Notes: generated by a model from the sequence alone, not told the origin. Numbered from the stretch's first letter, positions 17,531-26,323 are shown. The stretch: 64,000 bases of DNA from Kribbella sp. ALI-6-A (GCF_001984195.1 NZ_MTQN01000010.1:806001-870000); one strand, 5' to 3'. Program-made: numbers and translations.

Positions 17531-18192
17531 ACAACCTGCCCGCCGACGCGCTCAGCCGGGCGGTGGTGGAGATCGAGAAGCACGTCAGCAGCGCGGGCTG
17601 GGATCAGCCCGCGCAGCTGTTCGCGCTGGTCCCGACCGAGGAGCTGCTGGCCGCCGAGCCGCAGCTGGCGGCCGAGCTCGGCGCCGACGACGCGGCCCAG
17701 CCGCTGACGCCGGTGGCCCAGGGCGAGCTGCCCGGTGGCGCCGACGACAGCAACCTGGCCGACGTACTGGGGCAGATCGAGTGGCCCGAGGGCGTGTCCG
17801 GCTGTGCGCTGGCGCTCGAGCGCATCGTGCTGCCGCCCTCGGTCGAGTCGGGCCTGTCCGACGCGGAATCGGACGCCGAGCTGGCCCGGATGGCGGGCAG
17901 TGACCCGCGCCGTCACGAGGTGCGGATGGTCGCGGCCGTGCTCCGGGACGGAGGCCGCTTCGGCGCCGTCCGCTTGCGCTCCCACGACGAGGACAGTGCC
18001 GTGCTGACCGGTGCCGACTTGGTCCCCACGCTGTGCGAAGTACTGTCATTGACATTCGAGCCCTCGACCGGTGCCCCACCGGCCGAGGGTGATCGAGCCG
18101 ACGGCTTGGACAGCGACGGTCCGATCGACGGAACCTCGGCCGGCCACGTCCGGGGTGTCCGCCAAAGTACGGACGAGGAGAAGCAAGCATGA
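17518..18192 (+). CDS. PPA1309 family protein
   Basis: Protein of 224 aa matching the PPA1309 family, found in actinobacteria next to YlbL-like and UPF0182 genes. It starts with helix LPADALSRAVVEIEKHVSSAGWDQP and contains LFALVPTEELL, SNLADVLGQIEWPEGVSGCALALER and DPRRHEVRMVAAVLRDG. It is soluble, with an acidic C-terminal tail. The start overlaps the protease gene by 13 bases and the end overlaps UPF0182 by four, so the three are co-translated. No biochemical function is known to me. Confidence 0.85.
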   Translation: MHAIDNLPADALSRAVVEIEKHVSSAGWDQPAQLFALVPTEELLAAEPQLAAELGADDAAQPLTPVAQGELPGGADDSNLADVLGQIEWPEGVSGCALALERIVLPPSVESGLSDAESDAELARMAGSDPRRHEVRMVAAVLRDGGRFGAVRLRSHDEDSAVLTGADLVPTLCEVLSLTFEPSTGAPPAEGDRADGLDSDGPIDGTSAGHVRGVRQSTDEEKQA

Positions 18193-21155
18193 GCGACGGC
18201 GTCTACGACCTGCCGGAGGAGCCGCGCCGAGCGCGGCGAGCCCCCGGTCAACGCCCCAAGGCGTTGCTGCCCACGATCGCCACGCTGATCGTCCTGCTGA
18301 TCTTGTTCAGTGTCTTCACCGACGTCTGGACCTCACGGCTGTGGTACCGCTCGGTCGACCTGGGCTCGGTCTTCAGCACCGTGCTCGGCACCCGGGTGAT
18401 GCTGTTCGTGGTGGTCGGCCTGCTGATGGCCGCGGCCGTGGTGGCGAACGTGATCGTCGCCTACCGGACCAGGCCGCGGGTCGCGCTCGCCCCGTCGCCG
18501 AGCCCCGGCTTCGAGCGGTACGGCGAACTGCTGCAGTCGCGCGGCAAGATCGCCGTCGGCGTGCTCGGCACGCTGATGCTGATCTTCGGCGGCTCCGCGG
18601 CGTCGGGGGAGTGGAAGGTCTTCCTGGCCTGGCGCAACCGCACGCCGTTCGGGGTGACCGACAAGCACTTCAACAAGGACATCGCGTTTTTCGTGTTCGA
18701 CTACCCGTGGCTGCGGGTGCTGCTCGGCTTCGGCTACTCGATCGTCCTGCTCTCGCTGGTCGCCGCGATCATCACCCACTACCTGTACGGCGGCTTCCGG
18801 CCGTCGGCGAAGGGGCAGAAGGCCTCCGGCGCCGCGCAGGTGCAGTTCTCGGTGCTGCTCGGTCTGCTGGTCCTGCTCAAGGCGTTCAGCTACTGGCTCG
18901 ACCGGTACGGGCTGACCACGTCCGACAGCCGGCTGTTCACCGGTATCTCCTACACCGGTGACAACGCGGTGCTGCCGAGCAAGGAGATCCTGGCCGTCAT
19001 CGCGGTGCTGTGTGCCGGATTGTTCTTCGCGAACGTGGTCCGCCGGACCTGGCTGCTGCCGGGCGTCGGGACCGTCGTGCTGATTCTGTCCGCCGTACTG
19101 CTCGGTGCGCTGTGGCCGGCCGCGCTGCAGCAGCTCCGGGTCCGGCCGAGCGAGCCGGTCCGCGAGGCGGCGTACATCACCAAGAACATCGAAGCCACCC
19201 GGCAGGCGTACGGCCTGGAGAACGCCAAGGTCGACAACTACGCGGCCAAGACGACCAACGCCACGCCGGAGGAGCTGCGCAACGACGCCGACGTGCTCCC
19301 GGGCATCCGGCTGATCGACCCGAGCGTGGTCGGGCCGACGTTCGAGCAGCTGCAGCAGGTCCGTGGTTTCTACTCGTTCCCGACCGACCTGGACGTCGAC
19401 CGGTACAAGATCGGCAACGAGGTCCGCGACACCGTGATCGCGGTCCGCGAGGTGCAGGTCGACCGGTTGCCGGCCGGCCAGCGCAACTGGAACAACGACC
19501 ACACCGTCTACACCCACGGCTACGGCGTCGTCGCCGCGAACGGCAACCAGCGCGCCGCCGACGGTACGCCGGTGTTCTCCTCCAAGGACCTGCCGCCGAC
19601 CGGTGACCTCGGCGAGTACGAGCCGCGCATCTACTTCGGTGAGCAGTCCCCGGACTACTCGATCGTCGGCGCGCCCAAGGGTGCTCCCGCGGTCGAGCTG
19701 GACACGCCGGAGGGCAAGAACGGCGGCGACCCGACGCTGAACACCTACGAGGGCAAGGGCGGCGTCGAGATCGGGTCGTTCTTCAACCAGTTGCTCTACG
19801 CCACCAAGTTCCGCGACGCGAACCTGCTGCTGTCCCAGCGGGTCAACTCGGAGTCGAAGATCCTGTACGACCGCAACCCGCGCGAGCGGGTCGAGAAGGC
19901 CGCGCCGTGGCTGACGCCGGACGGCGACCCGTACCCGGCCGTCGTCGACGGCCAGGTGGTCTGGATCGTCGACGGTTACACCACCTCGGCGAACTACCCG
20001 TACTCGCAGAAGGTCGCGCTCGACGACAGCACCCGCGACACGACCACCGGGCGCGGCGCGATCGCGACGCAGCCGAGCGAGGAGATCAACTACATCCGCA
20101 ACTCGGTCAAGGCGGTCGTGAACGCCTACGACGGCTCGGTCGAGCTGTACGCCTGGGACGAGAAGGACCCGGTGCTGAAGACCTGGATGAAGGCGTTCCC
20201 GGGCACGGTGAAGGCGCGCTCGGAGATCTCGCCGGCGCTGATGTCGCACCTGCGCTACCCCGAGGACATCTTCAAGGTCCAGCGCGACCTGCTGGCCAAG
20301 TACCACGTCACCGACGCCGGCACCTGGTACCAGAACAGCGACCTGTGGCGCGTCCCGGCCGACCCGACCGCGTCGGGCACGGCCGACTCGCCGGCGCAGA
20401 ACCAGCCGCCGTTCTACCTGTCGCTGCGGATGCCCGGGCAGGACTCGCCGAAGTTCTCGCTCACCTCGGTGTACGTGCCGAACGCGGAACGGGAGAACCT
20501 GACCGCCTTCATGGCCGTCGACGCGGAGGCGTCGTCACCGGACTACGGGCAGTTCAGGATCCTGCGACTCCCCGGCAACGTGCAGATCCCGGGTCCTGGG
20601 CAGGTGTACAACAAGTTCCAGACCGACGACGGGATCAGACAGGCGCTGCTGCCGATCAACCAGCCGAGCAGCGGCGCGCGGGCCCAGTTCGGCAACCTGC
20701 TGACGCTGCCGCTGGGTGGCGGTCTGCTCTACGTCCAGCCGGTGTACTCGGTGCGGACTTCTGGTCCGGGTAGCTATCCGGTCCTGCGGTACGTGCTGGT
20801 GTCCTTCGGTGACCGGGTCGCCTTCGGATCGACGTTGTCGGAAGCGCTGACGAAGGTGTTCAACACCTCCGTGAACACTCCGGACGATCCGAATCCGGAT
20901 CCGGACCCGAACCAGCCGAAGCCGCCGCCGGCGAACCAAACGATCAAGCAGGCGCTGGCGGACGCGAACAAGGCGTTCACCGACGCCGAGGCGGCGCTGC
21001 GCCGTGGCGACCTGAACGGGTATCAGGTCAACGTCAAGAAGGCGCAGGCAGCGGTGGCGCGAGCGGTCGCGGCCGGGGCTCAGTTGCCGGCCCCGACCCC
21101 GACGCCGACACCCACTCCGACACCGACAAGCCCACCGACCTCACCCACCGGCTGA
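18189..21155 (+). CDS. UPF0182 family large membrane protein
   Basis: UPF0182 (COG1615) protein of 988 aa, an uncharacterised actinobacterial membrane protein. About seven hydrophobic helices fill the first 330 residues. A large extracytoplasmic domain follows (from RPSEPVREAAYITKNIEATR), then a disordered acidic linker (NPDPDPNQPKPP), a helical segment of about 60 residues and a Pro/Thr repeat tail. The DNA for the tail is a run of ccgaca-like hexamers (about 21090-21150). Translationally coupled to PPA1309. A terminator hairpin follows. Role unknown; conservation with the protease suggests an envelope function. Confidence 0.88.
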   Translation: MSDGVYDLPEEPRRARRAPGQRPKALLPTIATLIVLLILFSVFTDVWTSRLWYRSVDLGSVFSTVLGTRVMLFVVVGLLMAAAVVANVIVAYRTRPRVALAPSPSPGFERYGELLQSRGKIAVGVLGTLMLIFGGSAASGEWKVFLAWRNRTPFGVTDKHFNKDIAFFVFDYPWLRVLLGFGYSIVLLSLVAAIITHYLYGGFRPSAKGQKASGAAQVQFSVLLGLLVLLKAFSYWLDRYGLTTSDSRLFTGISYTGDNAVLPSKEILAVIAVLCAGLFFANVVRRTWLLPGVGTVVLILSAVLLGALWPAALQQLRVRPSEPVREAAYITKNIEATRQAYGLENAKVDNYAAKTTNATPEELRNDADVLPGIRLIDPSVVGPTFEQLQQVRGFYSFPTDLDVDRYKIGNEVRDTVIAVREVQVDRLPAGQRNWNNDHTVYTHGYGVVAANGNQRAADGTPVFSSKDLPPTGDLGEYEPRIYFGEQSPDYSIVGAPKGAPAVELDTPEGKNGGDPTLNTYEGKGGVEIGSFFNQLLYATKFRDANLLLSQRVNSESKILYDRNPRERVEKAAPWLTPDGDPYPAVVDGQVVWIVDGYTTSANYPYSQKVALDDSTRDTTTGRGAIATQPSEEINYIRNSVKAVVNAYDGSVELYAWDEKDPVLKTWMKAFPGTVKARSEISPALMSHLRYPEDIFKVQRDLLAKYHVTDAGTWYQNSDLWRVPADPTASGTADSPAQNQPPFYLSLRMPGQDSPKFSLTSVYVPNAERENLTAFMAVDAEASSPDYGQFRILRLPGNVQIPGPGQVYNKFQTDDGIRQALLPINQPSSGARAQFGNLLTLPLGGGLLYVQPVYSVRTSGPGSYPVLRYVLVSFGDRVAFGSTLSEALTKVFNTSVNTPDDPNPDPDPNQPKPPPANQTIKQALADANKAFTDAEAALRRGDLNGYQVNVKKAQAAVARAVAAGAQLPAPTPTPTPTPTPTSPPTSPTG

Positions 21156-21163
21156 GCCTGGCG

Positions 21164-21197
21164 AACGGCGGTCTTCCCTTCTGGGGAGGCCGCCGTT
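21164..21197 (+). terminator. Terminator hairpin after UPF0182
   Basis: Arms 21164-21178 and 21183-21197 form a 15-bp stem with two G-T pairs and a four-base loop (ttct). The bases after it (tcgctttctcc) are pyrimidine-rich. It ends the moaE-UPF0182 run. Confidence 0.75.
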
Positions 21198-21284
21198 TCG
21201 CTTTCTCCACAGGCTTTGAAGTGGTGCTCTGTGGGCGGGACTTTCGCGGCACCTTCTCTGGCAACAGACCTTTGGAGGCGCCCC

Positions 21285-21749
21285 ATGTTCCGTATCGTTC
21301 TGATCACCCTGCTGGCCGGCCTGTTCGCGCTCCCCGCACAGGCCAGAGAGGCGTGCACCTTGGACGGCTTCACCATCAACCACCTGCCGGAAGGACTCGG
21401 CACCCCGAGCGACTTCGAGTACGAGTGGGAGGACGTCACCTTCCACAGCCGGGTCTGGGAGACCACAGCCGACGACGCCACGACGGTCGACCTCACCCTG
21501 AAGACCCTCCGCGGCGACCGTATCGCCGACGTGGAGTCCCTGCGCGACTTCCTCACCGAGTACCACGAGAAGGACCCCGCGACCTGGGACCTCACCCCGA
21601 CCCGGCTCGGCAGTTACGGCGGCTACGTCACCGACGGTCAGGCCTTCTACTTCGTCTCGCCAGGCGTCGCCGCCGAACTCACCATCGACCGCTCCCGCTA
21701 TCCCCAGGAAGCCCTACTGGCCACCGCGGAGGGTTTCCATCCCGCCTAG
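21285..21749 (+). CDS. Small secreted protein, unknown function
   Basis: Protein of 154 aa with a Sec signal peptide (MFRIVLITLLAGLFALPAQA, cleavage after AQA). The mature part of about 134 residues is acidic and aromatic-rich (FTINHLPEGLG, then YEWEDVTFHSRVWE). I recognise no domain. The ATG follows a TGGAGG site. Its stop TAG lies inside a CTAG that also supplies the stop of the convergent acetyltransferase gene. Confidence 0.7.
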   Translation: MFRIVLITLLAGLFALPAQAREACTLDGFTINHLPEGLGTPSDFEYEWEDVTFHSRVWETTADDATTVDLTLKTLRGDRIADVESLRDFLTEYHEKDPATWDLTPTRLGSYGGYVTDGQAFYFVSPGVAAELTIDRSRYPQEALLATAEGFHPA

Positions 21750-22708
21750 TAGCCGATTAGCCGGTGCAGCCGCTGGAACGTCGGCACGAACCCCAACCGC
21801 GGCCAGGTCCGTGACGACAGCAGATTCGTCACCCGCCAGTCCGTCACCACCGAGTCGTAGCCGGCGTCCGCACACCACTTCAGCACGGTCTCACCCAGCA
21901 CCCGCCCGGCCCCATGCCCCCGATCCTCCGGAAACACCGCCGCGAACCCGAGGAACCCGGCGTTGTCCGGCCGAGCCACGCCCTGATGCGTACTCGACTT
22001 CTCCAGTGAGCACCCGATCGCCGACCCGACCACCCGACCGTTGACCTCGGCAACAAACGTTGCGAACTCCGGATCGTCGACCGACTCCTCCCAGTCCGCC
22101 ACCGCTTCCTCGAGCGAAGGGACCTCACCCGCCGAGAACACCGGCGCCAACCCCTGATGCCGGGGCAGCACCAGATCCAGCTCGGCCAGCACCTGGACGT
22201 CCCGCCGCTCGGCCCGCCGTACGGTCACACCGGCCGGCACCCTCACCTCTGCTTCGAACGGGCCGCGCAGCGCATGCGCGTGCTGAGCCCCGAACCCCAA
22301 CCGAAAGAAGGCGTCGATCAGCCCCGCGTCGTCCGGCACCACCACGTACTGAGCCGTCCTGCTCTCGTCCACCCATCGAGCAGCAGCCAATCCGTACAGG
22401 TCGCGCACCACTTCAGCATCCCGAGCCGCCACCCCCGCCGCCTCGACCCAGACGTTCGGCCCCCACAGCTTGCCCTTGGGTGCCCCCAGCAAATACCCGA
22501 CAACCTCCCCGTCCCGCACAGCCACCGCCCCCGAGGCACCTTCCGCCTCCCACGCCTCGGCCACCGCCACCCGCGCGAGCTCCACGTCCTCGAAGTCGCC
22601 CCGCAACAACGGGTGCCTCCGCCGATGCGCCACGTGACGCTCCACCAGCAACCGAGCAGCCCCGTCCAGATCACCCGCGCCGAACGCCCGAACCCCCACC
22701 TCACCCAT
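21746..22708 (-). CDS. GNAT acetyltransferase (two GNAT-like halves)
   Basis: Protein of 320 aa. The C-terminal half has the GNAT acetyl-CoA loop region (NAGFLGFAAVFPEDRGHGAGRVL) followed by the helix LKWCADAGYDSVVTDWR. The N-terminal half looks like a second, degenerate GNAT domain (VREGDVVGYLLGAPKG-like region near residues 62-80). It would transfer an acetyl group from acetyl-CoA to an unknown amine. The frame extends upstream to 22789, but MGEVGVRAFGAGDLD at 22708 is the natural start. The coding strand is unusually G-rich near the 5' end. It lies upstream of, and points away from, the initiator tRNA. Confidence 0.8.
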   Translation of the reverse strand: MGEVGVRAFGAGDLDGAARLLVERHVAHRRRHPLLRGDFEDVELARVAVAEAWEAEGASGAVAVRDGEVVGYLLGAPKGKLWGPNVWVEAAGVAARDAEVVRDLYGLAAARWVDESRTAQYVVVPDDAGLIDAFFRLGFGAQHAHALRGPFEAEVRVPAGVTVRRAERRDVQVLAELDLVLPRHQGLAPVFSAGEVPSLEEAVADWEESVDDPEFATFVAEVNGRVVGSAIGCSLEKSSTHQGVARPDNAGFLGFAAVFPEDRGHGAGRVLGETVLKWCADAGYDSVVTDWRVTNLLSSRTWPRLGFVPTFQRLHRLIGY

Positions 22709-22769
22709 GGCTCGCACCGTACTCCCGACCCCTCCCATCACACACCCGATTTCCCTCCCCACCCCCGAT

Positions 22770-22799
22770 TTGGTTCTACCCCCATCCATCCCCTAAACT
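22770..22799 (+). promoter_or_regulatory. Promoter candidate for initiator tRNA
   Basis: TTGGTT at 22770-22775 and TAAACT at 22794-22799 are separated by 18 bases, giving a start site about seven bases before the tRNA. Both hexamers stand out in C-rich surroundings. Confidence 0.5.
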
Positions 22800-22812
22800 A
22801 AAGACACAACGA

Positions 22813-22886
22813 CGCGGGGTGGAGCAGCTCGGTAGCTCGCTGGGCTCATAACCCAGAGGTCGCAGGTTCAAATCCTGCCCCCGCTA
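22813..22886 (+). tRNA. Initiator tRNA-fMet (CAT)
   Basis: A 74-base cloverleaf. The acceptor arm is CGCGGGG with CCCCGCT. The anticodon stem is CTGGG/CCCAG with three consecutive G-C pairs next to loop CTCATAA, so the anticodon is CAT. The T arm is GCAGG-TTCAAAT-CCTGC. Position 1 C faces position 72 T, the unpaired 1-72 feature of bacterial initiators, which separates it from elongator tRNA-Met. CCA is not encoded. A terminator follows. Confidence 0.95.
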
Positions 22887-22892
22887 CGGAAG

Positions 22893-22920
22893 AAGGCCCG
22901 GACCACTAGGTCCGGGCCTT
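22893..22920 (+). terminator. Terminator after tRNA-fMet
   Basis: A perfect 12-bp stem (22893-22904 with 22909-22920, loop acta) begins seven bases after the tRNA, followed by cgctttgct. Confidence 0.8.
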
Positions 22921-22948
22921 CGCTTTGCTCTGGGGGAGCCAGCTCGCC

Positions 22949-23464
22949 ATGAAGCTCGAGCACATCCAGGTCCTGCACCGCACCGGCCAGTGGTGCCCCG
23001 GCGTGCGGACCACTGCCAACGTCGTGGCCTACGACGTACCGATCCTTCCCCAGTGGCAGGCGCCCGGCCGCCCCACCACGGATCGTTGCTTCGTCCTCCC
23101 CGACGAGGGCGTCCAGCTCACCAAACCCAACACCTTCACCGGCGCCTATGAAGGCGGCTGGTACATCGACCTGGTGGACGTCGAAGAACCGACCCCGAGC
23201 AGTGTGGTCATCCACGACCGCGACGTGGACATCCTGATTCCGCCGTCATCCCTTCGCTACGACATCCTGGACCTCGACGAGTTCGCCGTGGCCCTGGAGT
23301 CGGGCACGCTTGACCTGCCGACCGCGGCCCGAGTCCTCCGCGACACCCAGCGCTTCATCGACCGGCATCTACGCATCCCGGGCCAAGCACCGGTGACCGG
23401 TTGGCCCGACTTCCCGCCGGCGTCCATTCAGCCGTTGATCGAGCTCCCACCCTTCGCCGCATAG
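22949..23464 (+). CDS. DUF402 domain protein
   Basis: Protein of 171 aa of the DUF402 (YgaC/FomD-like) family. Signs are GGWYIDLVDVEEPT, VVIHDRDVDILIPPS and the C-terminal LDLDEFAVALESGTLDLPTA. Some family members (FomD, Ntdp) are metal-dependent nucleotide phosphohydrolases, so a phosphatase-type activity is possible. The start at 22949 follows a GGGGGAG stretch at a slightly long distance. It sits downstream of the tRNA terminator and is probably read from its own promoter. Confidence 0.72.
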   Translation: MKLEHIQVLHRTGQWCPGVRTTANVVAYDVPILPQWQAPGRPTTDRCFVLPDEGVQLTKPNTFTGAYEGGWYIDLVDVEEPTPSSVVIHDRDVDILIPPSSLRYDILDLDEFAVALESGTLDLPTAARVLRDTQRFIDRHLRIPGQAPVTGWPDFPPASIQPLIELPPFAA

Positions 23465-23482
23465 TTCGGGTGTGCTGCCGGG

Positions 23483-24271
23483 TCAGGTGACCACGATCGC
23501 GCGGAGGCCGACATGGTCGGACAGGTACGTCGGTCCGCCGGGCAGGTCTACCTTGTCGGTGAAGATTTGCTCGGCTGAGGTCGGCTCGAGCCCACGCAGC
23601 AACATGAAGTCGATGCAGTGAGCCGTCTTGCCAGCCTCCAGGTACTCGCTGTGAAACGTCGGCGGGCAATGTCCCGCGAACGCGTCGACGAGTCCGGTCC
23701 TTCGGCAGAAGGCTTCGAACGGCGAGCTTTCCCGCGCGACGTTGAAGTCGCCGCACATGATGATCGGGTCATCGAGCTTCTGAATCATTCGGGCCAGCGA
23801 CTCCAGCTGTCCTTGATGCACCGGAGTGAATCGGCTGTCGTCCGACCAGTCGCCGTCGTAGTTGGCGAGTAGGTGAGTGTTGGCCAACCAGACCCCGGGC
23901 CGATCGAGTCGAGTCAGCAACATGCCTTTGAAGGGCGCTGCAGCTCGCGACCATCGGGGCGCCTCTAGACCCGCACCAATCGGAAGCCGGTGGTAGCCGC
24001 GCGCCGCGACAGACCCGCGTACGAAGGTCACCAGCCCTCCTGCCGGCCCGAGCAGCGACGGCCGGTAGTTGACCTCGCCGTACGACGGCATCGCGGTTTT
24101 CAGCAGGTGCAGATGGTAGTAGCTGTGGACCTCCTGCACGTTGACGATGTCGACATCCGACGCCTCGAACGCCGCCCCGATCGCGCCGTACCGGCCGGCC
24201 AGCTGGGACCGTCGTACGGGTGTGCCGCGGGTGTTCAACGTCGCGATCACCAGTCGCTCACGAGTCCGCAC
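23483..24271 (-). CDS. Endonuclease/exonuclease/phosphatase (EEP) family protein
   Basis: EEP-fold phosphodiesterase/phosphatase of 262 aa, metal-dependent. Motifs in order: ATLNTRG (metal Asn), VQEVHSYYH (metal Glu), LANTHL, CGDFNV (catalytic Asp and Asn), CIDFMLLRG and LSDHVGLRAIV (final Asp-His pair). No signal peptide is seen, so it is cytoplasmic. The frame runs up to 24511, but the GTG at 24271 is nine bases from GGAAGG and fits the family N-terminus; the GTG at 24277 is an alternative. Whether it cuts nucleic acid, phospholipid or sugar phosphate cannot be told. Confidence 0.8.
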   Translation of the reverse strand: MRTRERLVIATLNTRGTPVRRSQLAGRYGAIGAAFEASDVDIVNVQEVHSYYHLHLLKTAMPSYGEVNYRPSLLGPAGGLVTFVRGSVAARGYHRLPIGAGLEAPRWSRAAAPFKGMLLTRLDRPGVWLANTHLLANYDGDWSDDSRFTPVHQGQLESLARMIQKLDDPIIMCGDFNVARESSPFEAFCRRTGLVDAFAGHCPPTFHSEYLEAGKTAHCIDFMLLRGLEPTSAEQIFTDKVDLPGGPTYLSDHVGLRAIVVT

Positions 24272-24382
24272 TGCCACCGTCCTTCCCGTCCGCGACAGCC
24301 TAGGGGCGTTGGCCCTTGTGCGCCCGACGGCAGGGGAGTTAGATGAGCGCCTTCCGCCTGCTGTATCCGATAAGGAGCACGA

Positions 24383-24556
24383 ATGTTCGCGATCATCGCC
24401 GCAGTCATCTTTGGGCTGGCACTCATCCTCGACTGGGCCAACGCCAGCGTCAGCGACGCGTTCACCCCGCAGACCCTGCTGATGGCCGGCCTGCTCTGCC
24501 TCGCCCTCCACCTGGCGGGCGTGGGATCCGCGACGAAGTGGGGCCGTCGCCGCTGA
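24383..24556 (+). CDS. Two-helix membrane protein of 57 aa
   Basis: A short reading frame (atg at 24383 to tga at 24554-24556) preceded by AAGGAGC at an ideal distance. The product starts with hydrophobic helix MFAIIAAVIFGLALILDW, has a polar turn (NASVSDAFTPQ), then a second helix (LLMAGLLCLALHLAGV) and a basic end (KWGRRR). Both termini are probably cytoplasmic. Small proteins of this layout are common in actinobacteria; no function is assigned. Confidence 0.65.
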   Translation: MFAIIAAVIFGLALILDWANASVSDAFTPQTLLMAGLLCLALHLAGVGSATKWGRRR

Positions 24557-24708
24557 GATCGTCGGACGCGCCGGCTGCTGGGGGAGTGGTTGGCGCGTCA
24601 GGTCTGGGCGAAGGCGAGCAGGATCGTCTCTGACCGATGCAAGAGCGGTATGGCAGGCATGCTGGAGAGTCGTTGGTGCCCGCTGAGAAGCCTGTCTACG
24701 TTGGGTTT

Positions 24709-25234
24709 ATGGACACCAACAGCAAGGTGGCGTTCCTCGCGATGGGAGCGATGGGGGCGCCGGGTGCGGGCGGTGGTGGGGAAGATCGCCGGGGAGTTGG
24801 AGGCTGAGCGGTACTGGTCGACGTGTCGTCGATCGGGCCGGAGGCCGTGCGGGAGGTCGCGGGGTTTTGCCGGACGGCGTGACGTTAATCGATGCGCCGG
24901 TGATGGGAAGTGTCGACAAAGCGGCTCGCGGTGAGCTGACCTTGTTCGTGGGTGGGGACGCCGATGCGGTGATGCCGTTGCTCGAGACCTTTGGGACGGT
25001 ACGGCGTACCGGCGCGCTCGGATCAGGGGCGGCGTTGGGCGGGCTGCGGCCGAAGGTGCGTACTACCAGGTCAAGCTAGCCGCGAAGGATGTGGCGCTGG
25101 CTGCGGGTGCTGCCGAGTTGCTGATTGCTCGCGCGGTGCACGAGCGGCTGACGGCGTACCCGGACGCGGCCGGCGAGGACATCGGTCAGATCGTCAAGCA
25201 CTTCAGAGCATCGGCGTCGGATCGCCCGGTCTGA
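24709..25234 (+). pseudogene. Decayed beta-hydroxyacid dehydrogenase-like gene
   Basis: Remains of an NAD(P)-binding 6-phosphogluconate/3-hydroxyisobutyrate dehydrogenase-like protein, spread over several frames. The dinucleotide motif start (KVAFLAMGAMGAP) is at 24709-24762 and then breaks off. LVDVSSIGPEAVREVAG follows near 24812-24866, ending in stops. The next piece, DGVTLIDAPVMGSVDKAARG through LTLFVGGD, is at about 24870-25020. The C-terminal KLAAKDVALAAGAAELL through the TGA at 25234 is in another frame. The middle of the protein, including most of the Rossmann domain, is deleted. At least three disruptions, so not a single sequencing error. It overlaps the end of the convergent kinase gene by 32 bases. 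Confidence 0.85.
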
Positions 25235-25691
25235 CCCGTACGGCGTACTCGTCGGGAGCCGGTGGTTCGAAGGTCGCGAGGTGCTCTTCCAGTACGGCGT
25301 CCGAGACGTCGCGCCGGTGCTGGTTCGTCTGGTTGGCCGCTCGGCGCCGGCGGATCGTGGCGTGGTCGACGTCCAGGTAGACGAGACGAAACCCGGCACC
25401 GAGGTTGGCCGCGAGAGCCCGCCAGCCGTCCCGGAGAAAGCGGAGCGAGCTGGTGTCGTCGAGGATCACGCTCGTCCCGGAGGCGAGGTGTTCGCGGACC
25501 TCGTTGGTGGCGATGGCGTGAGTGGCCTTCCATTGCTCGACCGGGATGCCGTCGCCGCCCCACAGGCCGCGGCGTTCGTTGATCTCGTCGAGGCTGACGA
25601 TCCGCGCGTCGAGTTGGCGGGCCAGGTCGGCGGCCAGCGTGCTCTTGCCGGAGTACGCCGTGCCGCAGAGCACGACCAGTCGAGGGCTCAT
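25203..25691 (-). CDS. P-loop kinase-like ATPase
   Basis: Small AAA/kinase-type P-loop protein of 162 aa. Walker A is GTAYSGKST (residues 10-18). An acidic strand follows (VILDDTSSLRFLRDGW), then an LYLDVDH-like Walker-B region and the lid arginines (IRRRRAANQTN). It resembles bacterial predicted kinases with a zeta-toxin-like fold. No antitoxin gene is adjacent. The start is uncertain: ATG 25691 has no clear ribosome site and a TTG at 25703 is in frame. Phosphate acceptor unknown. Confidence 0.72.
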   Translation of the reverse strand: MSPRLVVLCGTAYSGKSTLAADLARQLDARIVSLDEINERRGLWGGDGIPVEQWKATHAIATNEVREHLASGTSVILDDTSSLRFLRDGWRALAANLGAGFRLVYLDVDHATIRRRRAANQTNQHRRDVSDAVLEEHLATFEPPAPDEYAVRVRPGDPTPML

Positions 25692-25760
25692 CAGGAGATT
25701 CAACCTGATCGCGAGATCGTGGTTGACCTCAAGAAGGCTTCAACTCCGAGGATCGTTGCC

Positions 25761-26174
25761 ATGGACATCACCGGAACGATCCCCAGCCAGAACGACGTCG
25801 ACCAGATCCTTGAACTCGTCACGACGGTCGACCGTGCCCAGCGAACCGAGGACGCCGACGCCTTCCTCAGCCTGTTCCGCGCCGACGCCGTGTGGGTGAC
25901 CGGGCACGGCAAACGCCTGTACGGACGGGATTTGATCGCCGAGTTCACCCGGCGGGTGCTGCCCGGCGCGACGGCCGAGACTTACGCGACGTACGAGGCG
26001 GACCATCTACTGTTCGTCCGGCCGGACATCGCCGTGCTCAACGTCAACCAGACCTATCTCCAGCGCGGCGACGACAAGGTGCTCGACCGGGGGAGCCCGG
26101 TCTACTTCCTCGCCAAGGAAGACGGGGTCTGGCGGATCGCGGCGGCGCAGAACACGGTGGTTGTCCCTGAGTAA
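25761..26174 (+). CDS. SgcJ/EcaC-type SnoaL-like protein
   Basis: Protein of 137 aa with an NTF2/SnoaL-like alpha+beta fold of the SgcJ/EcaC group. The N-terminal helix contains VDRAQRTEDADAFLSLF, followed by ADAVWVTGHGKRLYGRDLIAEF and a C-terminal strand (VWRIAAAQNTVVVPE). Members are often small-molecule-binding proteins or cofactor-less enzymes near secondary metabolism, but nothing here suggests a pathway. ATG at 25761 is preceded by a weak GAGG. Confidence 0.8.
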   Translation: MDITGTIPSQNDVDQILELVTTVDRAQRTEDADAFLSLFRADAVWVTGHGKRLYGRDLIAEFTRRVLPGATAETYATYEADHLLFVRPDIAVLNVNQTYLQRGDDKVLDRGSPVYFLAKEDGVWRIAAAQNTVVVPE

Positions 26175-26323
26175 CGAAACCGACAAGGTTTCCCGGTCGG
26201 GGCCGGCGAACTGTCGCGGACAGTGACGATCGGGTGGTAGGCATGGCGCGCCTGGCCGGTTCCGGCCGGGCGACAACTACCGCCATCGGGGGGCCGAGGG
26301 CGGATTTCTTGGGGGGATCATCG

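Noticed and set aside
18333-20306. Long minus-strand frame of 657 codons opposite UPF0182
   Set aside because: Its translation is a run of Arg, Gly, Val and Asp typical of antisense frames in high-GC genes; the plus strand has an unmistakable protein family.
22060-22851. Proline/arginine-rich plus-strand frames across 22.1-22.8 kb
   Set aside because: Shadows of the GNAT gene, caused by its G-rich coding strand; no family signature.
22813-22886. tRNA gene as an integration site for a mobile element
   Set aside because: No integrase, no repeat of the tRNA 3' end downstream and ordinary genes on both sides.
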